Notes: generated by a model from the sequence alone, not told the origin. A stretch of 20,413 nt of DNA from Ardenticatenaceae bacterium (GCA_020634215.1 JACKCD010000075.1:1-20413), one strand, 5' to 3'; shown: positions 8,498 through 15,369, counted from the stretch's first letter. Translations and numbers: made by a program.

Positions 8498-9190
8498 TTA
8501 ATTCATTAAACCTCCTTTTAGTTTGTGTAACCAGAAGCTAAAGCGCGGTAAAAATAAACTTCCTCTCTGCGCCCATGTTCTTATTACAGTCAAGCCATCT
8601 TCTGTGATTGGGGCATTGGTTTCCACAGGACGCTTTCCCAACACGAGAACGATGGTGGTTTCAGCATATTGTTCAGAGGGGATATTTGCCCAATCGGATG
8701 AAAGGACATTGACAGATCCACCTTCTGATCGCCACGGGGTATTTGTTGGCATTCCTTGTGCCGCAGTGAATGCTTCCCGCAGTTCGGTATGCGCCTCACA
8801 TTGAAACTCAACATGATGCGCCCACTCGTGAACTAATGCGCCTTTGAGTTTTGACGCTCGCCCCGGAACCCGCACAGTTATGGTAGCGGTTCGTGGGTCA
8901 TACATCGCCCTATCGGTCATACCGTAATCTGCTTTTATGCGGACATCGCCAAAACAATTGCTTCTGGCTGCAAAAACAAGCATGAATTGATCCCACGTCT
9001 CTTGAATCAGAGCCGCAAAATCTGGCCTCACCGAACTGTCAATGATTAGTTGCGGCGTGGTTGAATGCTTGTAATAGCTTCCGATATACCAAATGGCTAA
9101 GAGCAGGCATAAAGATGATAGCAACAGGTATAAACGCCGAGTTCTTGCTTGCTGTGGGTAACTTTCTTGGTTCTCAATCTCGGCGTTCAT
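8498..9190 (-). CDS. Membrane-anchored protein with HEWAHH zinc-protease motif
   Basis: From MNAEIENQ this is a 230-residue protein with one membrane helix (about 19-37) preceded by basic residues. An extracytoplasmic domain follows with HEWAHH (121-126), an HExxH zinc-binding signature. A later SEQYAE stretch (about 172-177) could supply a third glutamate ligand, as in gluzincin-type proteases. I do not recognise the family. The frame is open up to 9373 and overlaps the lacI 3' end, but the upstream part has no transmembrane logic and covers an operator-like palindrome, so 9190 is preferred. No strong ribosome binding site is seen. Its place between a LacI regulator and a sugar importer is unusual; a link to sugar uptake is only guilt by association. 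Confidence 0.65.
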   Translation of the reverse strand: MNAEIENQESYPQQARTRRLYLLLSSLCLLLAIWYIGSYYKHSTTPQLIIDSSVRPDFAALIQETWDQFMLVFAARSNCFGDVRIKADYGMTDRAMYDPRTATITVRVPGRASKLKGALVHEWAHHVEFQCEAHTELREAFTAAQGMPTNTPWRSEGGSVNVLSSDWANIPSEQYAETTIVLVLGKRPVETNAPITEDGLTVIRTWAQRGSLFLPRFSFWLHKLKGGLMN

Positions 9191-9278
9191 ATCAGATGCT
9201 ATCAATATTGGGTCTTTCAGATCTCGCAGGGTTGACAAATTTGGTTCGTCGTCTTTACATAAGACCAAGGTTCTCAGC

Positions 9279-9300
9279 GTTATGCAATCGTGTGCATAAC
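9279..9300. promoter_or_regulatory. Candidate LacI-family operator downstream of lacI
   Basis: GTTATGCA and TGCATAAC form a perfect 8-base inverted repeat around a 6-base centre. The inner 14 bases, TGCAATCGTGTGCA (9283-9296), match the SDR-promoter operator TGCACACGTGTGCA at 12 positions. It could control the metallopeptidase and importer operon. On the minus strand a weak -35/-10 pair (TTGCAT...CATAAC) can be drawn around it. A terminator is less likely because the T-rich run lies on the wrong side for minus transcription. Confidence 0.45.
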
Positions 9301-9314
9301 ATGCAAAAAAATTT

Positions 9315-10331
9315 TTAGTGTGGTGAAACTGTAGATTGACGAATGATAAGTTCACCATGCAAGACGACAGCATCAGGCCGCTGCGCCCCTTTGTCTTGCT
9401 GCAGAATATGCAAAATCATTTTGGCCGCCTCTTGACCCAATTGATAACGAGGTTGATGAAAAGTGGTCAATGGTGGTGTCACATATTGAGCCAAGTCAAT
9501 ATTATCAAACCCAGCTACCGAAATATCATGAGGCACTGATAAACCAGCTTGAGTAATTGCCTTGATGGCACCAATCGCTATCATGTCGTTGTAACAAATA
9601 ACGGCCGTTGGTGGGTCGGCCAGTGCCAACAAACCATTCATCCCGTTGATACCATTCTCCGGCCGGCTAGTCGTACCCGAGATGATGTATTCAGGACAAA
9701 GCGGCAAGCCAGCCTTTTCCAATCCTTCTTCATAGCCCTGCTGCCGCTTAACGTTGGTTCGCCCAGAACGGGCACTCCCTAAATAAGCAATTTTTCTATG
9801 TCCTAAATCAACAAGATGCTGTGTTAATTGGCGAGTTGCCTCCACATCTTGATGATAAACCAGATAAACATCTGGATCCTGCATGGTTTGGTTGTTAATC
9901 AGAACAATAGGAATATCAATTTGTTTCAAGTAACGCAGCTGCTGCACACCGATATATAATGAGCTGAAAATAATGCCATCCACACGCCGCTCTGCCATCG
10001 CCTGGATAACCCTTTTTTCACGTTCAGGGTCACGTTTGGTGGCTGCCAGAAAAAGGCTGTATTCGGAGGGGTTCAGTGTGTCTTCAATACCGCGTAAAAC
10101 ATCAGTGAGGAAGGGGTCTTCGATACGATGAACGATAACGCCAAGAACAAGTGAGCGATTGGTTTTTAGGCCACGTGCAGCCGCACTAGGTACATAGTCT
10201 AGTTCTTCAGCCAGCAACTTAATGCGTCCAACCGTTTCCTTAGAAATCGCGGGGTGATCGTTTAAGGCACGCGAAACGGTGGTGTGAGAAACACCAGCTT
10301 TTTTCGCAATGTCTTTAATGGTAACGGCCAT
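9315..10331 (-). CDS. LacI-family transcriptional regulator
   Basis: From MAVTIKDI this is a 338-residue LacI/GalR regulator. Residues 1-56 form the helix-turn-helix (VTIKDIAKKAGVSHTTVSRAL) and hinge helix (AAARGLKTNR), followed by a periplasmic-binding-like effector domain ending near 338. The start is fixed by GAGGAAG about 8 bases upstream and by family alignment. The longer frame to 10427 would translate the operator and promoter. Operators with the half-site TGCACACG lie in its own leader (10351-10377), suggesting autoregulation, and the same module stands before the SDR gene at 12.6 kb. It most likely represses the catabolic cluster and is released by a sugar-derived ligand. The AACGGCCGTT copy at 9600 encodes Thr-Ala-Val. 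Confidence 0.95.
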   Translation of the reverse strand: MAVTIKDIAKKAGVSHTTVSRALNDHPAISKETVGRIKLLAEELDYVPSAAARGLKTNRSLVLGVIVHRIEDPFLTDVLRGIEDTLNPSEYSLFLAATKRDPEREKRVIQAMAERRVDGIIFSSLYIGVQQLRYLKQIDIPIVLINNQTMQDPDVYLVYHQDVEATRQLTQHLVDLGHRKIAYLGSARSGRTNVKRQQGYEEGLEKAGLPLCPEYIISGTTSRPENGINGMNGLLALADPPTAVICYNDMIAIGAIKAITQAGLSVPHDISVAGFDNIDLAQYVTPPLTTFHQPRYQLGQEAAKMILHILQQDKGAQRPDAVVLHGELIIRQSTVSPH

Positions 10332-10350
10332 TTCTGCTTCCTCTTCTGTA

Positions 10351-10377
10351 TGCACACGTTTTCTGCACACGTTTGCA
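10351..10377. promoter_or_regulatory. LacI operators in the lacI leader
   Basis: TGCACACGTTTGCA (10364-10377) is a near-perfect 14-base palindrome. A second TGCACACGTTT starts at 10351, 13 bases away. The main site is centred 10.5 bases downstream of the -10 element on the minus strand, so it covers the expected start of transcription. This is the same spacing as at the SDR promoter. Confidence 0.75.
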
Positions 10378-10380
10378 CGA

Positions 10381-10429
10381 ACTTTATCGCAATGATAAAC
10401 TGATGTCAATATTGAGAAACATTTCACAA
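10381..10429 (-). promoter_or_regulatory. lacI promoter with upstream palindrome
   Basis: On the minus strand, TTGACA (complement of 10404-10409) and TAAAGT (complement of 10381-10386) are separated by 17 bases. Upstream of the -35 lies a 16-base palindromic box (10413-10428) with the form TGnGAAAnnTTTCnCA. The 26 bases 10404-10429 agree with 12712-12737 at 24 positions. The remaining gap up to 10608 probably also carries the promoter of the divergent plus-strand gene, which I cannot place with confidence. Confidence 0.65.
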
Positions 10430-10608
10430 AAGCATCGCTGCATCATGCTATATGGATTTCCCTAGAGCCAAATGTGGTTACAATTTGCAATCTGTTTACC
10501 ACATAGAAACCATTGGCTGCTTGGGTAATCAGGTGCTTTGCTGATGGCTGGATTTATCTCCTTGAAGTTTCTTGGAGAATGCAAAATAAAGCAAGAGGAG
10601 TTTCTTGA

Positions 10609-11724
10609 ATGAGCAAACCATTTAGGTATGGTGTATATGGCGTGGGTCGCATTGGCAAGGTTCATGCGGCAATCGTTCAGGAGCAAGGACAGCAGGTAGT
10701 TGCGTTGGGTGACGACGTACAGGCCGCCGTCGTAGACGCGCAGAATGAACTCAATGCCTGGTCTGCAAAAACGTTTAACGATCCCGCCGAGATGGCTCAA
10801 GTGATGGCCGGTGAACTGGATGCCATGATTATTACCTCGCACACCAAAGATCACGCCCGCCACGCGCTGCCTTTTGTGAAGGCACACGTTCCGATTTATT
10901 TAGAAAAACCCCTGACTGATGACCTGCAAGAGGCTTTTGAATTTGTTGAAGCCATTGGACGCGATCCACATCAAATACAAATCGGGCTACAGCGCCGCTA
11001 TGACCCAGCCCTGCTGCACACCAAAAAGCTGCTGAAGTCCGGTTTAATTGGCGACATTCGGGAAATACGCTGTATTCTCCGGGATCAGTTTCCCCCGCCA
11101 GTAACCTACAGCAGCCGGGGATTGATTATTGATATGGGCATCCACGTGGCAGATGAGGCGATCTTTTTCCTTGAGGAGTTCCCGAACGAAGTTTGGGCAA
11201 GCGTTCACCACACGAAGGCTTATAACAGTCCGATTGATGAAGGGGGTGATACCGCCTTTGTGACTTTTACAACCCCTTCCAATGTGCTGGGTCGCCTTGA
11301 CCTAAGCCGCACCCATTCTTCTGGCTATAACAACGAGACGTATATCATTGGCACCAAGGGCACCATCCATACGGGTCGCTTTGCCGGTTATCCGGGGCCT
11401 GTGCATGTGGAAGTTTGGCAACCTGATGGCAAAAAACATCCCGACTCGCAAACTTTTGAGATGAGTTATTTGCAAGGGAATTACGCGGAGTTCTTGCCTC
11501 GTTTTGATATTGCTTACCGCTACGCGCATCAGCAATTCCGCCAGGATATTGAAAGTGGCGCGGCCTTTGCTGTCACCCAAAATGAAGTGCTGGATGCACA
11601 GGTGTTTGTTGAAGCCGCGCACCGTTCAGCACAGCAGAACGGTACTCGCTATCAACTACAGCGGTTTGATGATTTACACGAATATAAAACGGCCTGCATT
11701 GCCAATGGTCTGCTAAACGTTTAA
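10609..11724 (+). CDS. Gfo/Idh/MocA family oxidoreductase (copy 3), inositol 2-dehydrogenase-like
   Basis: This 371-residue protein is the only confident plus-strand gene. The Rossmann loop GVGRIG is at 11-16, EKP lies at 99-101, and DMGIHVADEAIFF (about 181-193) carries the catalytic-region Asp and His. It is most like inositol 2-dehydrogenase-type members and would be NAD(P)-linked and cytoplasmic. The start has GGAG 8 bases upstream; that GGAG lies in the loop of a small CAAGA/TCTTG hairpin (10592-10607). It diverges from lacI with a 277-base intergenic region and converges on the SDR gene. Sharing the cluster with two other family members suggests that several hydroxyls of the same substrate, or several substrates, are oxidised. 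Confidence 0.9.
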   Translation: MSKPFRYGVYGVGRIGKVHAAIVQEQGQQVVALGDDVQAAVVDAQNELNAWSAKTFNDPAEMAQVMAGELDAMIITSHTKDHARHALPFVKAHVPIYLEKPLTDDLQEAFEFVEAIGRDPHQIQIGLQRRYDPALLHTKKLLKSGLIGDIREIRCILRDQFPPPVTYSSRGLIIDMGIHVADEAIFFLEEFPNEVWASVHHTKAYNSPIDEGGDTAFVTFTTPSNVLGRLDLSRTHSSGYNNETYIIGTKGTIHTGRFAGYPGPVHVEVWQPDGKKHPDSQTFEMSYLQGNYAEFLPRFDIAYRYAHQQFRQDIESGAAFAVTQNEVLDAQVFVEAAHRSAQQNGTRYQLQRFDDLHEYKTACIANGLLNV

Positions 11725-11743
11725 TAGCTTGATAGACTGACCG

Positions 11744-11779
11744 TGGTACGTGGTGCGTAGAAGCACGCACCACGCACCA
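11744..11779. repeat. GTGGTGCGT hairpin in a convergent gap
   Basis: A 15-base arm (11744-11758) pairs with 11765-11779 with one mismatch around a 6-base loop. It lies between the convergent stops of the Gfo/Idh copy 3 gene and the SDR gene, where it could serve as a bidirectional transcription barrier, though it lacks a T run. It is related to 2856-2896. Confidence 0.7.
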
Positions 11780-11800
11780 TGCACCAAATCCGCATATAAG

Positions 11801-12613
11801 CTAAAGCTCATCTATGGGCGGAATGGGCTGCGCCCCACCCCCCTGCACCGATTGGTCAAAATCTACAATGGAGCCGGTCATCATGCCCGACTCATCGGAA
11901 GCCAAAAAGGCTACGGCTCGCGCCACCTCAGTTGGTTTGAGCAGCCGGCCGAACGGCTGTGCTGCCTCTGCCTTTTCCAACCAATTATCCCCCACCCCAT
12001 GATATTTTTTCTGAATGACATCCTCACCTGGGGTATCCATCCAGCCAATATTGAGTGTATTGATCCGAATGCGGTGGCGCATGATAGCATAGGCGACATT
12101 CTTGGTCATCGTCATGAGCGCCCCTTTGGAAGCAGCATAGGGCATTAGCACCGGGATGCTGCCGTATGCTGCCACGCTGCCAATGTTGACAATTGACCCT
12201 TCAATGCCCTCACGCTGCATAATTTTGATGCTTTCCTGAATCAAAATGAAGGGCGCACGCGCATTGATCGCCATAATCCAATCCCATAATTCAGGTGTGG
12301 CATCCCAAATGGTTCCGCGATCTGAAACGCCAGCGGCATTGACCAAGATGTCTACGCGGCCAAACTTTTCATCGGCGGTGGCGACAATACGACGACAATC
12401 TGCTACGTTTGCCAAATCACAGGGGACAAAGTGAACCTGGCAGCTATCGGAGTTGAGGTCAGCAGCAACGGCCGTTCCTCGCCCCTCATGCCGACCGCAA
12501 ATAATCAAGCCCGCTGCCCCTCGTTCCACAAATAGCCGGGCAATCGCCTCGCCTAATCCCTGTGTACTCCCCGTCACAATCGCATATTTCCCAGCCAAAG
12601 AAGCCTTATCCAT
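11801..12613 (-). CDS. Short-chain dehydrogenase/reductase (SDR)
   Basis: From MDKASLAG this is a 270-residue classical SDR. TGSTQGLG (about 15-22) is the TGxxxGxG nucleotide-binding motif, NAAG (about 90) is present, and the catalytic Ser (NIGSVAAYG) and Tyr-x-x-x-Lys (YAASK) follow in order. The length is typical. It would be a cytoplasmic NAD(P)-dependent sugar or polyol dehydrogenase. The frame is open to 12676, but that extension would cover the operator, and a GGGAG ribosome binding site lies about 10 bases before 12613. Its promoter carries the same operator module as lacI, which ties it to the catabolic regulon although it is separated from the main run by a plus-strand gene. Palindrome 12467 encodes Thr-Ala-Val. 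Confidence 0.92.
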   Translation of the reverse strand: MDKASLAGKYAIVTGSTQGLGEAIARLFVERGAAGLIICGRHEGRGTAVAADLNSDSCQVHFVPCDLANVADCRRIVATADEKFGRVDILVNAAGVSDRGTIWDATPELWDWIMAINARAPFILIQESIKIMQREGIEGSIVNIGSVAAYGSIPVLMPYAASKGALMTMTKNVAYAIMRHRIRINTLNIGWMDTPGEDVIQKKYHGVGDNWLEKAEAAQPFGRLLKPTEVARAVAFLASDESGMMTGSIVDFDQSVQGGGAQPIPPIDEL

Positions 12614-12670
12614 GCTCGTTTTCTCCCAATCAGTTTTGATTTCACATCCGTGCCAGGCCAAAGAACCATA

Positions 12671-12686
12671 TTGCACACGTGTGCAA
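12671..12686. promoter_or_regulatory. LacI operator of the SDR gene
   Basis: TTGCACACGTGTGCAA is a perfect 16-base palindrome with the central CG typical of LacI-family operators. It lies just downstream of the -10 element on the minus strand, over the expected transcription start. It matches the lacI leader site in sequence and spacing. Confidence 0.8.
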
Positions 12687-12688
12687 GA

Positions 12689-12737
12689 AAGCTAACGTAA
12701 GGGCATTAGGCTGTCAATATTGGGAAACTTTTCACAA
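12689..12737 (-). promoter_or_regulatory. SDR promoter with upstream palindrome
   Basis: Minus-strand TTGACA (complement of 12712-12717) and TAGCTT (complement of 12689-12694) are 17 bases apart. The palindromic box 12721-12736, TGTGAAAAGTTTCCCA on the minus strand, lies immediately upstream of the -35 and overlaps the stop codon of the kinase-like gene. The block is nearly identical to the lacI promoter. Confidence 0.65.
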
Positions 12738-13274
12738 GGCGCGTGTAACGAACCGCTGCACAGCGGTCACATCGCGGGGGTGCTGACAATGGGTCAGTTT
12801 GTGCTGGTACGGGGTGAGAAAAACGGCCGTTCCTGCTCGCGTAATGGCAAAATCATCATCCGGGGCTGTCGGTGGTGTGGGGTTTTGGGCGTAGTGAGTG
12901 CGGGCAACGCTTTGCAGAAAGCGCAGAAGATTGCCCAGCCCGGCATGAGGATTGTAGCCGCGCCAGCTTGCCAGGGCGTGACGTTTGACAATGCGCCAGG
13001 CACGAAGGGGAAAAGGTAAATCGAGCCAGATGATATGATCGGCCTGTACCAAAAGCGGCTCTGTCCACCAAAGAAAAACGCCTTCGGTGACCCAGGCGGG
13101 CTGGCTGAGAATGTGGTTAACGGCCGTTAATCGCTCTGCCAGCGGCACTTTGCCCGCACTACCCCACGCCACCGTGTCCAAATCGTAGCACGGGGAGCTA
13201 AAATGGGCGGCCAGGTGCCGCGCCAGCGTTGTTTTGCCACTACCCGCCCCACCAATGATGTGGATGGCTGGCAT
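12732..13274 (-). CDS. P-loop NTPase, adenylate-kinase/topology-modulation-like
   Basis: The 180-residue protein begins with a P-loop, GGAGSGKTT (8-16), and shows LDTVAW, EGVFLWW and a LDLPFP segment followed by basic residues. This layout is seen in small nucleotide-kinase-like proteins annotated as topology modulation protein or AAA ATPase. It is cytoplasmic and its substrate is unknown. Its ATG overlaps the stop of the DUF1801 gene by one base (TAATG at 13272-13276), so translational coupling is likely. Two AACGGCCGTT sites (12822, 13119) encode Thr-Ala-Val. The terminal arginine-rich stretch is otherwise unremarkable. Confidence 0.8.
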   Translation of the reverse strand: MPAIHIIGGAGSGKTTLARHLAAHFSSPCYDLDTVAWGSAGKVPLAERLTAVNHILSQPAWVTEGVFLWWTEPLLVQADHIIWLDLPFPLRAWRIVKRHALASWRGYNPHAGLGNLLRFLQSVARTHYAQNPTPPTAPDDDFAITRAGTAVFLTPYQHKLTHCQHPRDVTAVQRFVTRAL

Positions 13275-13684
13275 TAACGGCCGTTCATATGATCAACCGA
13301 CCGCTGCACCAGCTCCCGCAGCACCGCCATATCCACATCAGCCAATTTGTTGATGTAGAGACAGGACTTGCCCGTTTTGTGCTTGCCCAGCCGCGCCAGC
13401 AGCGTCTCATAGCCATCAAACCCGGCCATGATATAGAGCGTCAAGTTTTGCTTACGCGGCGCAAACCCAGCTACAAACCAATCCCCCTCCCGACCGCTGG
13501 CATAGGTGTAGTGGTAGCTGCCAAACCCGACAATACTGCTGCCCCACATCGCCGCTTCCGCACCTGTTACTTCCTGCATTAGCTCTAACAGGGTAAAGCT
13601 GTCGCTGCGCTTGCGCTCATTTTCGACACTATTGAGAAATGCCGCCACGCTACCATCATGTTTCTGTGTCTTTAGCTCACTCAT
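13274..13684 (-). CDS. DUF1801 domain protein
   Basis: This 136-residue protein matches the DUF1801 (YdhG-like) family in length and pattern. An N-terminal helical part ends in RKRSDSFTLLELMQEVTG, then comes GSSIVGFGSYHYTYASGREGDW, then KTGKSCLYINKL. The family is found widely as a stand-alone cytoplasmic protein; its biochemical role is not established. The ribosome binding site is not obvious (GACGGTGACC upstream). Its last two codons and stop are written by an AACGGCCGTT copy (13276-13285), so the C-terminus is NGR followed by stop. It is coupled to the P-loop gene downstream. Confidence 0.82.
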   Translation of the reverse strand: MSELKTQKHDGSVAAFLNSVENERKRSDSFTLLELMQEVTGAEAAMWGSSIVGFGSYHYTYASGREGDWFVAGFAPRKQNLTLYIMAGFDGYETLLARLGKHKTGKSCLYINKLADVDMAVLRELVQRSVDHMNGR

Positions 13685-13707
13685 TGGTCACCGTCCTTAT
13701 CTTGACA

Positions 13708-13854
13708 CTAGGAGTCTGTTGGAAAAAGAGTTTTGGGACGCAGATTTCCTTGATTCGGCCTGATTTTTGGACGCTTGATGGCTAAAATCGGGTCAAATCC
13801 GCGTTCGTCCTTGTTTGTCCGCGTCCTATTGGGACTTCTCCGACAGGCTGCTAG
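13708..13854. mobile_element. MITE-like element with CTAG target duplication
   Basis: CTAG at 13708-13711 and again at 13851-13854 brackets a 139-base segment. Its ends form an imperfect inverted repeat: GAGTCTGTTGGAAAAAG at 13712-13728 against the complement of 13835-13850, CAGCCTGTCGGAGAAG. It is too short to code for a transposase. The right CTAG supplies the TAG stop codon of the thioesterase gene (13851). The parent insertion sequence is unknown. Confidence 0.6.
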
Positions 13855-14351
13855 GGTTGAATCATGCCGCTAATGGGGGCAGCCCAGTCAAGCTGGTTGT
13901 GCTGCGCCAGCAAGGCATCAATATTAGCTTGCAGATGGGGCGGATAGAGGGAGGTGCGGCGGGTATGGAGATTGGCATGGGAGTTTAGCACTTCCATGAT
14001 GCAGGCAACGTTATTGTTGGTTTCGTTAACGATAAACTGCATAAAGTGCAGCCGCTTGGCCGACCGCCCCAGCAATCGCCCGCGCACCGTCACCGTTTCA
14101 CCCACATGAACCTCGGCCAGATAGCGCAAAAATTGCTCCAGGGCAAAAACACCGCCCTCTTTTTCGGCAAAATAGGCATCTGTCAGGCCAATGCGCTGCA
14201 AAAAAGGGCCAACGCCTTCATTAAACAGCGCCATATACCAGCGGATATTCATATGCCCCATTTCATCGAGATAGCTTTCGGGGATGGTAAATTGGTGATC
14301 AATGGGGAGCTGTCGCACATGGTCTGCGGGTAGGGTAATGCGTCGAGACAT
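13851..14351 (-). CDS. Hotdog-fold acyl-CoA thioesterase-like protein
   Basis: The 166-residue product fits the 4-hydroxybenzoyl-CoA thioesterase-like hotdog family. DEMGHMNIRWYMALFNEG (about 29-46) is the characteristic active-site helix region with the conserved Asp and GHMN, and VHVGETVTVRGRLLG is the matching beta-strand. It would hydrolyse an acyl-CoA thioester in the cytoplasm; the acyl group is unknown. No ribosome binding site is visible: the sequence before the ATG is CCATTCCCCATTCCC, part of a repeat. The stop codon lies in the right end of the MITE-like element. Both gene edges are therefore shaped by repeats. It follows the HAD phosphatase gene by 33 bases. Confidence 0.8.
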   Translation of the reverse strand: MSRRITLPADHVRQLPIDHQFTIPESYLDEMGHMNIRWYMALFNEGVGPFLQRIGLTDAYFAEKEGGVFALEQFLRYLAEVHVGETVTVRGRLLGRSAKRLHFMQFIVNETNNNVACIMEVLNSHANLHTRRTSLYPPHLQANIDALLAQHNQLDWAAPISGMIQP

Positions 14352-14360
14352 GGGAATGGG

Positions 14361-14415
14361 GAATGGAGAATGGAGATTGGAGATTCACTCAATCTCCAAT
14401 CTCCATTCTCCATTC
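14361..14415. repeat. Perfect 25-base inverted repeat
   Basis: Bases 14361-14385 are the exact reverse complement of 14391-14415, with a 5-base loop. The arms are built from 6-7-base words such as GAATGGA and GATTGGA. The repeat encodes the last nine residues of the HAD protein (NGEWRLEIE) and runs to within ten bases of the thioesterase start. Confidence 0.9.
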
Positions 14416-15212
14416 AATACAAAGGTTTCAATGGCTTCGGCGACACCGCTTTCATCATTGGTGGCGACGACGTGGTTGGCAACGGCACGAACGGCCGTTC
14501 CTGCGTTCCCCATCGCCACCCCAACACCAACAGATTCAAGCATCTCCAAATCATTTTCGCCGTCGCCAATAGCCAGCACTTCGGCCGGGTCAATATTCAG
14601 ATGCGCCAACAGCCACCGCAGCCCCTTACCCTTGGACGTGTTGGGAGGCAGCACTTCCAGATAGTGGGGCACGGCCTGCACCACCACGGCATTATCGCCC
14701 ACAAGCTGCTCCAACGCCGCTCGCGTGCGTGCCGTGGTCACTTCATCGCTAATTAGCAGCTTATTCATGGTGATTTGGCCGACCCAGGGAATCAGCGAAC
14801 CAACCACTTCGGGTTTAGGTTCGCGGTAATGGTCGTGCAGCAGATCGGTATATTTGCCTGGATTCTCGGCCAACATGCGTTCGCCGCAGTAGGCCAGTAG
14901 GGGGAGTTGGTGGGTTTGGGCAAAGTTGATGACAGAAACGGCCGTTTCACTCGCCAATCCCTGCTCAAACAACACCGACCCATCCGCCGCCGTGATGACC
15001 AGCCCCTGCGAAAACACGCCGGGCGCGTTTAGCCCCAACGCCGCCATCACCGCCCGCCCCGATGCCTGCGACTTGCCGGTGGCAATGATCACCATGACCC
15101 CCTGCGCCACCGCCCGGCGAATGGCGCGGCTATTTTTTTCGCTCAACTGCCCGTGGCTGTCCAGCAGCGTACCGTCCTGGTCAATGGCAACCAGACGAAT
15201 GGTTTTGTTCAT
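14385..15212 (-). CDS. Cof-type HAD-superfamily phosphatase
   Basis: From MNKTIRLV this is a 275-residue Cof/YbiV-type HAD hydrolase. Motif I DQDGTLL (D11, D13) holds the nucleophile, motif II is IATGK, the motif III lysine lies in SKGKGLRWLL, and motif IV is GDGENDLEML. Such proteins dephosphorylate sugar phosphates or flavin precursors in the cytoplasm. The start is set by family alignment, with AAGGG upstream; the frame is open to 15323 but that part translates an intergenic repeat. The last nine residues come from the 25-base inverted repeat and are probably an added tail. Palindromes 14490 and 14937 encode Thr-Ala-Val. Confidence 0.92.
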   Translation of the reverse strand: MNKTIRLVAIDQDGTLLDSHGQLSEKNSRAIRRAVAQGVMVIIATGKSQASGRAVMAALGLNAPGVFSQGLVITAADGSVLFEQGLASETAVSVINFAQTHQLPLLAYCGERMLAENPGKYTDLLHDHYREPKPEVVGSLIPWVGQITMNKLLISDEVTTARTRAALEQLVGDNAVVVQAVPHYLEVLPPNTSKGKGLRWLLAHLNIDPAEVLAIGDGENDLEMLESVGVGVAMGNAGTAVRAVANHVVATNDESGVAEAIETFVLNGEWRLEIE

Positions 15213-15257
15213 ACAGTACCCTTTTGCTTGATTGGTTTCACAGCGGGCAAGTATAAC

Positions 15258-15369
15258 AACGGCCGTTTGTCCTTCCAAACTACAGATACGCGCAGATAAA
15301 CACGGATAGAAATCTGTGTGCATCCGTGTTTATCTGTGGTTTCATGAGGTTGTGGGAGAAACGGCCGTT
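15258..15369. repeat. AACGGCCGTT-bounded hairpin cassette A
   Basis: AACGGCCGTT stands at both ends (15258-15267 and 15360-15369). Inside, CAGATAAACACGGAT (15293-15307) pairs perfectly with 15322-15336. Thirty-two bases (15311-15342) are identical to 20039-20070 in cassette C. It fills most of the 15213-15386 gap, in which I see no gene. Confidence 0.8.

Noticed and set aside
9279..9314. Intrinsic terminator for lacI
   Set aside because: The T-rich run lies upstream of the stem for minus-strand transcription, and the stem matches the operator consensus.
9191..9373. N-terminal extension of the HExxH protein overlapping lacI
   Set aside because: It crosses an operator-like palindrome and adds a Cys-rich stretch before the membrane helix; a later ATG gives a normal signal-anchor.
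10462..10887. Minus-strand frame of 141 codons between lacI and the plus-strand Gfo/Idh gene
   Set aside because: It overlaps the start of a well-supported gene and shows no motif; considered intergenic plus shadow.
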